Positions 32,099 to 42,896 of a stretch of DNA of 64,000 bases are shown here, one piece after another (positions within the stretch are counted from its first letter, which is position 1; each line of letters opens with the position of its first letter). Source of the stretch: Deroplatys truncata (lineage: Eukaryota; Arthropoda; Insecta; Mantodea; Mantidae); NCBI GenBank assembly GCA_030765065.1, contig CM060985.1, forward strand, positions 179,740,096-179,804,095, given 5' to 3'. The translations under genes were made by a program, and so were the position numbers. The notes beneath the pieces are model-generated. The model was not told where the DNA came from, did no database searches, and saw nothing but the letters and a program-made list of their open reading frames with translations.

Positions 32099-35000
32099 TG
32101 CGTTGAGCGTCTTTTAGCTTATTACTTTTATTCTGTCAGTTTTTATGGGGACTCTATTCCCCAGTGGACATATGGCGCTCATGTCCCTCGCATTCCATAG
32201 TTCTTGACACGTTTTAATCGTTTATTGCCTATGCTTTTAGTGTGTTGGGTTTTTCAGATATTTGTATTGTTATTGTTGTTGTTATTGATTTTATTGTTGT
32301 TATTGATTTTATATTGTTATTCTTGTTGTTATTTTTATTCTTGTTATTGTTATGCTATTGTTAGTTTTAACTTTTTGGACATCGCGGGTTTGTGTCCCGT
32401 TTTTTAATTATGCGGTTTTTTTACCTTTTATATTTTGACCTTATCTTTTACACATTGTAAGGGCGCTGATGACCCTAGCAGTTTAGCGCCCTTAAACCGC
32501 ATATCATCATCATCATCACTACTCCTGCTCATGGAGGTGTCATGTTCTTAGTGCGTAATGACGTTCATTTTCAAACTATCACACTTACGTCCGACTTGCA
32601 AGCTGTTGCCATTAGACTGCAGTTACCCGGTTTTTTCTTTTCTGTTTGTTCTGTGTATACACCTCCATCGTCTCCCCTCGCTCCCGCGGACATTCGAGCT
32701 CTCCTGTCCGCTCTCCCAACACCATTTCCTCTGTTGGGAGATTTTAATGCCCATCACCCACTGTGGGGTTCGCCGAGGGCTTGTGCGAGGGGAACTCTTC
32801 TTTCCGACATTTTTTATCAGTTCAATCTTTCCATCATCAATACAGGTGCACCTACTTTTATTTCTGATTCTTCTGGTACATTCTCTCACCTGGACCTCTC
32901 CATTTGCTCACTCCAGCTTGCACGTCGTCTTCAGTGGAACGTCGTCGCTGACACCTACTCCAGCGACCATTACCCCTGCATCGTTTCTCTTCTGTCGCAC
33001 CACGTACAGCATTCCAGAGTACCTACCTGGATATTCGGAAAAGCCGACTGGAGCTTGTATTCCAGCCTTGTGCATTTTGACGACCAGCCCTTCTCCGACA
33101 TTAATCAACTAGTGCAGCACCTTACGTCTATTATTTTCTCAGCCGCCGAACGTGCAATACCCCGATCTTCCTCCCAACCTCGGCGGCCACCTGTTCCGTG
33201 GTGGAAGGAGGATTGTCGGGACGCCGTTCGTGCGCGTCGGACTGCACTTAGGGTGTTTCGGCGACACCCTACACATGCTAACTTGGTGACTTTTAAACAA
33301 TCGCGCGCTAGGGCTCGTCGCATTATTCAGGATAGCAAGAAGGCATCTTGGGCTCGTTTTGTCGAGTCTTTTAATCGTTTTACGCCTTCATCCGTTGTTT
33401 GGGATAAACTTCGTCGCTTCTCAGGTAAAGTGTCACATTGTACTGTTTCTGGAATTCAGGTTTCTAATGCCACCATAGTGGATCCGGCTGCCATCGCTAA
33501 CACTCTGGGTGCTGCCTTTGAGTCGGTTTCCAGTTCAGATCACTATTCCGCCGGCTTTCGCTCTCTTAAAGACCGGCTGGATTCCGCATCATATACTTTT
33601 CGGTCTGCTAATGATGAATGCTATAACAACCTATTCACAATGAGGGAGCTCGAGCACGCTCTTCATTGCTCTAGGCACTCCGCTCCTGGGCCGGACGGCA
33701 TTCATGTCCTGATGTTAAAGCACCTTTCAGCCGACAGTAAACTCTTTCTCCTACAGGTCTATAACCGTATTTGGCAAGACGGCCTTTTTCCTTCCGTTTG
33801 GCGCGAAGCCACCATTGTCCCTATTCTTAAGCCTGGGAAGGATCGCCAACTACCTTCCAGCTACCGCCCTATCTCCCTCACCAGTTGCATTTGCAAGGTG
33901 ATGGAGCGCATGATCAACGGGCGGTTGACATGGTGGCTTGAGTCTCAGAAACTTTTAGCGAACGCTCAGTGCGGATTTCGTCGCTATCGCTCTACCGTCG
34001 ATCATCTGGTGTCCCTGTCGACGCATGTTATGAATGGATTTCTGAGAAAGTGTCAAACCGTGGCTGTATTTTTTGACCTGGAGAAAGCTTATGACACTTG
34101 TTGGAGGGGCGGCATTTTACGTACACTTCACGATTGGAATATCCGCGGTCGTCTTCCCATATTTCTTCGGGAGTTTATGACGGACCGCGTCTTTCGTGTA
34201 CGTGTGGGCTCGGTTTTATCTCGTCGTTTTATTCAAGAGAACGGAGTACCGCAGGGCTCTGTACTCAGTGTCACACTTTTTGCGATTGCTATCAACCCCA
34301 TTGTTGATTGTATTCCACCTGGCATTTCATCGTCCCTTTTTGTTGACGATTTCGCTATTTATTGCAGTTCACGGCGGACCTGTCTACTCGAACGCCGTCT
34401 CCAGAGCTGTATCGACCGTCTCTACGCCTGGAGTAACTCCAACGGCTTTAATTTCTCCGCCGAGAAATCCGTCTGCATCAACTTCTGGCGCCGGAAGTAT
34501 TTCCCTCCGCCCTCTCTCCATCTTGGGCCAGGGATACTTCCGTTTGCAGACGAGGCGAAATTTTTGGGGTTGATTTTTGATAGAAAGTTGTGTTGGACCT
34601 CGCACGTTTCCTTTTTAAAAGCAAAGTGTGACCGTTCTCTTAATCTTTTACGTGTTTTAAGTGGCACATCCTGGGGAGCTGATCGGACCGTCCTTCTTCG
34701 CCTTTATCGCTCTTTGGTCCGATCCAAACTTGATTACGGGTGTATTGTTTATTCGTCGGCACGTCCATCTGTGTTACGTCGTTTGAATCCCATTCATCAT
34801 CGTGGTATTAGATTCGCTACAGGGGCCTTTCCAACTAGCCCCGTGCCCAGTCTTTACGCTTAGGCTGCAGAGCCTCCGCTTTCTTTCAGGCGTGAGATGC
34901 TCTTATGTAGCTATGCTTGTCGGCTTTCAAGCTTGCCTAACCACCCGTCCTTCGATGTATTTTACGAGGATTCGTTTGATCGGCAATATTTAGTTAGCTC

Positions 35001-36474
35001 CTCTGCATTGCTTCCCCCAGGGGTTCGATTTCGACTGCTACTTCGGCATTTGGACGTTTCGCAAGCGCCGGCCCTTACCCGAGGGAAAACGCGTTTTCCT
35101 CCATTGTCGCGCGCTGAGGCCCACATCCACCTTGGGCTGACGTCGATGCCGAAAAATGCGACCCCTGCTTCTGTTCTTAGATCCGCCTTTTTAGAACTAC
35201 AGGCGCAGTTCGGGGACTGTCATTTTATATATACCGATGGGTCTAAGACTGATGTTGGAGTAGGATGTGCCTTTGTTTTTGGTGTACAGAGTTTTACTTT
35301 TCGTTTACCTCGACAATGTTCAATTTTTACCGCCGAACTTTTTAGCATTTATCAATCCGTTTTATACATTCAGCGGCACGACTTACGGCACTGTTTTATT
35401 TGTACGGACTCTCTGAGTGCCCTTAAGAGTATTACTGCGCTGTACAATTACCACCCACTCGTACAGCGCATACATGACCTGCTCCACTCGCTGGGTGTCT
35501 CTGGCATCAGCGTGTCCTTCATGTGGATTCCAGGTCATGTGGGCATCTCAGGTAATGAGTCTGCCGACGCCGCTGCGAAATCGGCGATTTTATTACGCAG
35601 ATTTTTTACCTCTGTTGTTCCCTCGTCAGATTCGTGTGTTATTTTACGTCGCCGCATCCTCTCGCGCTGGCGCGATGAGTGGACGGCCCTCCTGGGGAAC
35701 AAGTTGCGGGAGGTTAAGCCTTTCCCGTTGATCTGGGATACCTCTTGTCGTTCTTGTCGTCGGGAAGAGTTAATTTTTGCTCGTTTACGGATTGGACATT
35801 GTGTTTTTAGTCATAGGTAATTGCTCAGTGGTGACCCCGCACCACTCTGTGGGCAGTGTGACGTGCCCTTGACGGTGCGTCATATTGTAACAGAGTGTCA
35901 GGTTTTAGCTGCATTGCGTGCCCGCGTGGGTCTGCCTATTGGCCTAGCCAACGTTTTGGCAGACGACACGCGTGCTGTAGAATGTGTTTTACGTTTTATT
36001 CATGATAGTGATTTTACTCTGCGCATTTAATGCGTTGAGCGTCTTTTAGCTTAATACTTTTCTTCTGTCAGTTTTTATGGGGACTCTAATCCCCAGTGGA
36101 CAATTGGCGCTCATGTCCCTCGCATTCTATAGTTCTTGACACGTTTTAATCGTTTATTGCCTATGCTTTTAGTGTGTTGGTTTTTTCAGATATTTATATT
36201 GTTATTATTGTTGTTATTGATTTTATTGTTGTTATTGATTTTATTGTTGTTATTGATTTTATAGTTGTTATTGATTTTATTGTTGTTATTATTGTTGTTA
36301 TTGTTATCTTATTGTTATTTTTAGCCTTTTGGACATCGCGGGTTTACGTCCTGTTTTTAATTATGCGGTTTTTTTTACCTGTTTTTATATTTTGACTTTA
36401 TATTTTATACATTGTAAGGGCGCTGATGACCTCAGTAGTTTAGCGCCCTTAAGCCGCATATCATCATCATCACT

Positions 36475-38870
36475 ACACATGTGTCTGTAGACATGTGTCG
36501 AGTCTGCCATCTCACCGGCACGTGTGGGAGCAGAGATATTGATGTACACATGTGTCTGTAGACATGTGTCGAGTCTGCCATCTCACCGGCACGTGTGGGC
36601 GCAGAGGTACTGATGTACACACGTGTCTGTGGACATGTGTGGAGTCTGCCATCTCCCCGGCACGTGTGGGCGCAGAGGTACTGATGTACACACGTGTCTG
36701 TGGACATGTGTGGAGTCTGCCATCTCCCCGGCACGTGTGGTAGCAGAGGTACTGATGTACACACGTGTCTGTGGACATGTGTGGAGTCTGCCATCTCCCC
36801 GGCACGTGTGGGAGTAGAGGTACTGAGTTGTACACATGTGTCTGTGGACATGTGTCGAGTCTGCCCTCTCCCCGGCACGTGTGGTAGCAGATGTACTGAT
36901 GTACACACGTGTCTGTGGACATGTGTGGAGTCTGCCATCTCCCCGGCACGTGTGGTAGCAGAGGTACATATGTACACACGTGTCTGTGGACATGTGTGGA
37001 GTCTGCCATCTCCCCGGCACGTGTGGTAGCAGATGTACTGATGTACACACGTGTCTGTGGACATGTGTGGAGTCTGCCATCTCACCGGCACGTGTGGTAG
37101 CAGATGTACTGATGTACACACGTGTCTGTGGACATGTGTGGAGTCTGCCATCTCCCCGGCACGTGTGGGAGTAGAGGTACTGAGTTGTACACATGTGTCT
37201 GTGGACATGTGTCGAGTCTGCCCTCTCCCCGGCACGTGTGGTAGCAGAGGTACTGATGTTGTACACATGTATCCGCGGACAGGTGTCAAGTCCATCTCCC
37301 CGGCACGTGTGGTAGCAGAGGTACTGATGTACACATGTATCCGCGGACAGGTGTCGAGTCCTGCATCTCCACGGCACGTGTGGGAGGAGAGATATTGATG
37401 TACACATGTGTCTGTGGATATGTGTGGAGTCTGCCATCTCCCCGGCACGTGTGGGAGCAGAGGTACTGATGTACACATGTGTGAGTCTGCCATCTCCCCG
37501 GCACGTGTGGGAGCAGAGGTACTGATGTACACATGTGTGAGTCTGCCATCTCCCCGGCACGTGTTGGCGCAGAGGTACTGATGTACACATGTGTCTGTGG
37601 ACATTTGTGGAGTCGGCCATCTCCCCGGCACGTGTGGGAGTAGAGGTACTGATGTACACATGTGTCTGTGGACATGTGTGGAGTCTGCCATCTCCCCGGC
37701 ACGTGTGGGAGTAGAGGTACTGATGTACACCTGTGTCTGTGGACATGTGTGGAGTCTGCCATCTCTCCGGCACGTGTGGGAGTAGAGTTACTGATGTACA
37801 CATGTGTCTGTGGACATGTGTGGAGTCTGCCATCTCCCCGGAACGTGTGGAAGTTGAGGTACTGATGTACACATGTGTCTGTGGACATGTGTGGAGTCTG
37901 CCATCTCCCCGGCACGTGTGGGAGTAGAGGTACTGATGTACACATGTGTCTGTGGACATGTGTGGAGTCTGCCATCTCCCCGGCACGTGTGGGAGTAGAG
38001 GTACTGATGTACACATGTGTCTGTGGACATGTGTGGAGTCTGCCATCTCCCCGGCACGTGTGGAAGTTGAGGTACTGATGTACACATGTGTCTGTGGACA
38101 TGTGTGGAGTCTGCCATCTCCCCGGCACGTGTGGGAGTAGAGGTACTGATGTACACATGTGTCTGTGGACATGTGTGGAGTCTGCCATCTCCCCGGCACG
38201 TGTGGGAGTAGAGGTACTGATGTACACATGTGTCTGTGGACATGTGTGGAGTCTGCCATCTCCCCGGCACGTGTGGGGGTAGAGGTACTGATGTACACCT
38301 GTGTCTGTGGACATGTGTGGAGTCTGCCATCTCCCCGGCACGTGTGGGAGTAGAGGTACTGATGTACACATGTGTCTGTGGACATGTGTGGAGTCTGCCA
38401 TCTCCCCGGCACGTGTGGGAGTAGAGGTACTGATGTACACATGTGTCTGTGGACATGTGTGGAGTCTGCCATCTCCCCGGCACGTGTTGGCGCAGAGGTA
38501 CTGATGTACACATGTGTCTGTGGACATGTGTGGAGTCTGCCATCTCCCCGGCACGTGTGGGAGCAGAGGTACTGATGTACACATGTGTGAGTCTGCCATC
38601 TTCCCGGCACGTGTGGGAGTAGACGTACTGATGTACACATGTGTCTGTGGACATGTGTGGAGTCTGCCATCTCCCCGGCACGTGTGGGAGCAGAGGTACT
38701 GATGTACACATGTGTGAGTCTGCCATCTCCCCGGCACGTGTGGGAGCAGAGGTACTGATGTTGTACACGTGTGTTTGGACATGTGTGGAGTCTCATCTCC
38801 CCGGCACGTGTGGGCGCAGAGGTACTGATGCACACATGTGTCTGTAGAAAGGTGTCGCAGCAATACGGAA
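36475..38870. repeat. 71-bp minisatellite, right part (about 33 units)
   Basis: Highly regular 71-bp units between about 37,600 and 38,570, with 61- and 52-bp variants that lack part of the TCTGTGGACATGTGTG segment. Each unit has ACACATGTGT-type palindromes and CCCCGGCACGTGTGG. No unit carries a stop codon on the minus strand in any frame, and 71 is not a multiple of three, so three long overlapping minus-strand frames (750, 542 and 432 codons) arise; I treat them as artefacts. The array is continuous with 20590-21380 apart from the I-type insertion. Confidence 0.97.
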
Positions 38871-39400
38871 TGGTACAGAGATAGGACTTGGAATGCTAAC
38901 TGACTGCTGCACACCTAGCCACGTGTTATCTCCTCACAGATCCGTTGAGATACAACTACGTAGTTGAAAACACGTAGAACAACAAATGGAACAATATACT
39001 GTCTGCAACGCTAGCTCTATATAGCGTTATCCGTGCTGTTTGGTTTGTTCCAATTATGCCTTATAAAATCTTATGCAACTTCCCGACTGTGAGCCGAATT
39101 TTGTAAGTGGTCATCATTCGGTTCTTTCTTGCAACTATTGGATAGTTTATTGATATCAGTCAGTATACTGCTACCCGCTTTCAAAATTTTGAAAGATCGC
39201 TTCGGTTACCTCTACGCAACTTGTGTGTACAGCAAAATGTATAATGAAACTTTCTGAAAACAGATCGATTAGTAGAAAAAATACATTTTTGTAAGAATAA
39301 TTTGTAGACCATATATCGAAACAAACCATAATGGATAGAGATAGTCGCGTTAGTATAACTCGTCGAGGTTTTATCGCTAAATGTGCATTTCTTTGAGAGC
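38871..39400. other. Non-coding, nothing recognised
   Basis: Moderately A/T-rich sequence between the minisatellite and the small acidic gene copy 2. No repeat, RNA or coding motif is evident. Overlapping minus-strand frames at 39171-39537 lack any recognised motif. Confidence 0.5.
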
Positions 39401-39590
39401 GGGATTTGAGAAACACAACCAACATGCATATGGCTGGGACAGGATTGATGTGTTTCCTTTCCAGATAAAGCATAACGCTCATCTTCTGTATACCGAATCT
39501 TCGACAGAACAGCATCATGCACTATTTTTTTGCGCATTTATGATTTTATTTACAACCACAATCAGTTTCGATTGTGAGATATGCAGAGTT

Positions 39591-41745
39591 TTAAAATTCA
39601 ATCTCTTCTTGAACAGGATCCTCCTCTTTAAGATACTATGTATGCTTTTCAGCAGTTTATGCTCTACACGGATCCTAAACATATGACGTACATTATATAT
39701 TGTTATTTTGAGTTGGTAAAACTGTTAATTTTAAAAATTTTGTTACGGTTTGTAAATAAAAGAATGTGCGCATGCTGTAGATCGTGTTTGTTTTTATACT
39801 GCTGGAATTTTCATTGGGCATCTCGCGATGAAAATACTTCTCTTGTAAAAATATCCCACTTCAGCCACGAGTTACAGCGGCCACCTTCACCCATTGCCAC
39901 CCAGAACCGATTCTCGGCGCTTGAATCGGTTTCTGGCACAGCGCGTGGGCCCTCCTTACGAGGAGCCTATGGAGTCTGACCTACTCCATATAAATAGCCC
40001 GAGCCCGAAGGTTAAGCAAAAAGTTATTTTGTACCGCCCTTCTAAGTAAGAAGTTTATCCCTTTTATTCATGGCTATCCTGACCTTGGAATTTACGTGGT
40101 GTACGATCGCATAAGGCGGAACTGCAAATTTTATTGAGTTCCCATTCACTATGGTCGTGTGCTTGCAGGAGACTAAGCTTCGCCCTCACGATCCTTTTGA
40201 TCTCCGAGGGTATACTCCGTTTCTCTACGATCTTGAACCGGAGGAGGGTACTCCTGCTCATAGAGGAGTCATGTTATTCGTGCGTAACGACGTTCATTTT
40301 CAAACTCTCACTCATACGTCTGACTTGCAAGCTGTTGCCGATAGACTACAGTTACCCGGCTTTTTCTTTTCTGTTTCCCTGTGTATTCACCTCCATCGTC
40401 TCCCCTCGCTAACGCGGACATTCGAGATCTTTGGTCCGCTCTCCCAACACCACTGTGGGAGATTTTAATGCCCATCACCCCGTGTGGGGTTCGCCAAGGG
40501 CTTGTGCGAGGGGAATCCTGCTTTCCAACGTTTTTTCTCAGTTCAACCTCTCCATCCTCAATACAGGTGAACCTAGTTTTCTGTCTGATTCTTCTGGTAC
40601 CTTTTTTTTTTTTTTTGGTCAATGTAGTTTTACCTTTCTTTATCTGGGCAATGTTCGATTTTTACCGCCGAACTTTTTAGTATTTATCAATCTGTTTTAT
40701 ACATTCAGCGGCGACTTACGACATTGTGTTGTTTGTACGGACTCTGAGCGCCCTTCAGAGTATTAACGCGCTGTACCATTACCATCCACTCGTACAGCGC
40801 ATACATGACCTGCTGCACTCGCTTGGTGCCTCTGGCATCAGCGTCTTTCCTGTGGGTTCCAGGTCATGTGGGCATCTCAGGGAACGAGTCTGCCGACGGC
40901 GCTGCCAAATTGGCGATTTCATCACGCAGATGTTTTACCTGTGTTGTTCCCTCCTCAGATTCTTATGTCATTTTATGATACCACGTCTCGCGTTGGCGCG
41001 ATGAGTGAGCGGCGCTTAGGGGGAACAAGTTGCGGGAGGTTAAATCTCTCCCGGTTGTCTGGGTCACCTCTTCTCGTGCTTCTCGTCGGGAAGAGGTGAT
41101 TTTAACACGATTTCGTATCGGACATTGCGTTTTTAGTCATGGACACTTGCTTAGTGCCAGTGTGCGGCACCCTTAACGGTGCGTCATATTTTAAGAGTGT
41201 CAGGTTTTAGCCCAATTGCGCACTCGTGTGTCTTTGCCTGTTGGTATAGCCAACGTTTTGGCAGACGACGCGCATACTGTGGAATGTCTTTTACGTTTTA
41301 TCAATGACAGTAGGTTTAGTCGACGCACTTAATGCGCTTAGCGTGTTTTGGTTTTGTGAATTTATATTATCCGTTTTAATGGGGGGCTGTTCTCCTCTGT
41401 GGACATGGCGATCTGGTCCCTTGACTTCTACAGTTCCTGACATGTAATTTAATGCTTTATTGTTTTATTTACTATGTCTTTAGTGGTTGTGTTTTAGTCT
41501 TTGACATGTTTTTATTGAGTAGACTAAGCGGATTTTTGTCAGGTATTTTAATTTCTGGATTTTAAATTTTATGCATTGTAAGGGCGCTGATGACCATAGC
41601 TGTATAACGCCCTTAACCCCTATATCATCATCACAGCCAAGAGTACGTGTATAACTTAGAAAATGTAGAGCTTAAAATTTATACTTACACTTTCTTCTAT
41701 TGTAGCTGCTACAGGTACAGGTTCAGGATCAGGTTGCACTTCTAT
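39591..41745 (-). CDS. Small spliced acidic gene, copy 2, with I-type insertion in intron
   Basis: Minus strand paralog of the gene at 18071-18513. An exon at 41745-41689 (57 nt, phase 0) follows acceptor TCTCTACAG and ends at donor GTAAGTATA; it encodes IEVQPDPEPVPVAATIEES. The last exon 39635-39591 follows CATACATAG, encodes YLKEEDPVQEEIEF and stops at TAA 39593-39591; AATAAA follows in the next 60 nt. The intron holds an I-type copy (39873-41633). Compared with copy 1 the first exon is nine bases shorter, the last exon ends 13 residues earlier, and the Cys is replaced by Tyr. Flanking non-coding DNA is also similar for about 1 kb, so this is a segmental duplication. Upstream exons were not found. 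Function unknown. Confidence 0.5.
39873..41633 (+). mobile_element. I-type element with large internal deletion
   Basis: Flanked by CAGCCACGAGT (39862-39872) and CAGCCAAGAGT (41634-41644), an 11-bp target duplication with one mismatch. It begins in the 3' end of ORF1, crosses into the endonuclease of ORF2, and at about 40603-40618 a T run joins the endonuclease directly to RNase H, so the rest of the endonuclease, the whole RT and part of RNase H are missing. Two-base losses occur near 40742 and 41192. It then runs to the normal 3' hairpin and tail. It cannot encode RT. Confidence 0.9.
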
Positions 41746-42319
41746 CTGTAGAGAAGAAACAAAAGTGAAATATCTATGTTCATCGAAGTGCAAATCGAAA
41801 AAAGTCCTACTTATGTTTCCTGTTTTATAACAGAAAGTCTGAATCAAAAGTGTACAAATCGCACAGCTCAGCTGAACACATTTCTAATCTTTGTTTTCAC
41901 TGAAAGTGTAACAGCAACACCATATCTTGGCAAATATTGTTCCTAAACTAAAACATAACTCTGGTTTCATGTTTTCCCCTAGATACCTATGGATTTAGTT
42001 TTGCACTATTTGTCTCGTCTGTTAAAATCAACAATGTTAGGAAAAAAGCGATGCCAACAAACATTGCGGTATGGCTGGACCGAAAAGGAAATTAAGTAGA
42101 CACACTGAAAGCACAACCTTTTAAACAGTTGTGGGGCGGTTCTATAACCAGATTTAGGACAGGGGCTGGACTCTATGCAATGGACTAACGTGGGTAAATA
42201 TGACACGGTGCGTGAGAACATGTATTTGGTATTTTAGTTAGTACTTGGGAGAGTGTGAGAAGAAGCTATAGTAATAGACAGAATCTTATAATCGTAGTCA
42301 GGCGGCCTGAAGACACTCG

Positions 42320-42740
42320 ATAACAATTCGTGTGAGTTCAACTGTCCTGGATAATGAAGCAGAAGATAAAGGTGCTAAGGTGGGAACTGAGGAACCTCTT
42401 GTTGGATATGATCCAGCATCGGGGCTTCACGGTTAAACTGGCTATAAGAGAAACAAGAAATACTAGAACTCATACGTAGGTTCAGGCAGTCCAAATCTCT
42501 CATAAAGAGGTTGGACGTAAGCAGCCCTCGAAGCTTGATAAATTAAACATGAAAAACTTCTAGGTACAATTATTGGCCTCTTTACAGGACACTGTCCTCT
42601 TAGAGGGTACCTGCACCGAGGGGACAGCAAGTGATTTCTGCCCGCCGAGAGTACCAAAGGGCAGACACACCGCCTATGGTGTTTTGCGAGTGTCCAGCAT
42701 TTTTCTCTCCAAATAGCCCTCGGTTTTGAGGGTAAATTTT
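42320..42740 (+). pseudogene. Relic of RNase H and C-terminal region of another retrotransposon
   Basis: The frame from about 42330 reads STVLDNEAEDKGAKVGTEEP, which resembles the end of an RNase H domain (G-x-x-x-NE-x-AD-x-x-AK). After stops and shifts, pieces like a GLLTGHC motif (seen as a degenerate YRTLSS/GHC region near 42575-42600), RADTPPMVFCECPA near 42660-42700 resemble the Cys/His tail that follows RNase H in insect non-LTR pol proteins. It is not the I-type family of this window. Many breaks; the family is not assigned. Confidence 0.45.
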
Positions 42741-42896
42741 CAAAATCGCAAAAGCTTTCAACAGATTAGATAGGTTTTAAAACGTATATGATATCTCTAC
42801 GAAATACAATATAATTTTGAATAATAACCTACATTTAAGAGTAACTGGAAGTTTGAACTCTACTTGCACAGATTTGGTTTTGTTTAGTAGCCATCC

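Larger units (their letters stand above)
26462..32520 (+). mobile_element. I-type copy C, full length (6.06 kb)
   Basis: A complete element: 5'UTR 26462-27098, ORF1 27099-28388, ORF2 28409-32098, 3'UTR with TTATTG microsatellite, hairpin (32459-32467 with 32485-32493) and CATCATCATCATCACT tail. It starts inside ORF2 of copy B, after GGGCCGGAC, but the sequence after its tail is copy A and not copy B, so its own two flanks do not match each other. Both ORFs are open. One knuckle Cys is replaced in ORF1. Confidence 0.95.
21381..36474 (+). mobile_element. I-type copy A, split by nested copies B and C
   Basis: The 5' part of A is 21381-23159 and its 3' part is 32521-36474. Its ends are flanked by ACACATGTGT (21371-21380 and 36475-36484), a duplication of minisatellite target. 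ORF1 (ATG 22012) has an internal deletion near 22500 that removes the zinc knuckles. ORF2 starts at 22968, is interrupted at 23160, resumes at 32521, and has two nonsense changes: TAG near 34861 and TAA at 35818-35820. The 3' hairpin (36416-36424 with 36442-36450) and tail are intact. Domains in the right part are endonuclease, RT (FVDDFAIY) and RNase H. Confidence 0.93.

Noticed and set aside
36432-38914. Very long minus-strand open frames (up to 750 codons)
   Set aside because: They are translations of a 71-bp minisatellite in all three frames; the absence of stops in the unit explains them and no start, splice or promoter signal accompanies them.
42463-42657. Minus-strand 64-codon frame
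   Set aside because: It lies antisense to a broken RNase H/Cys-His relic and has no motif of its own.
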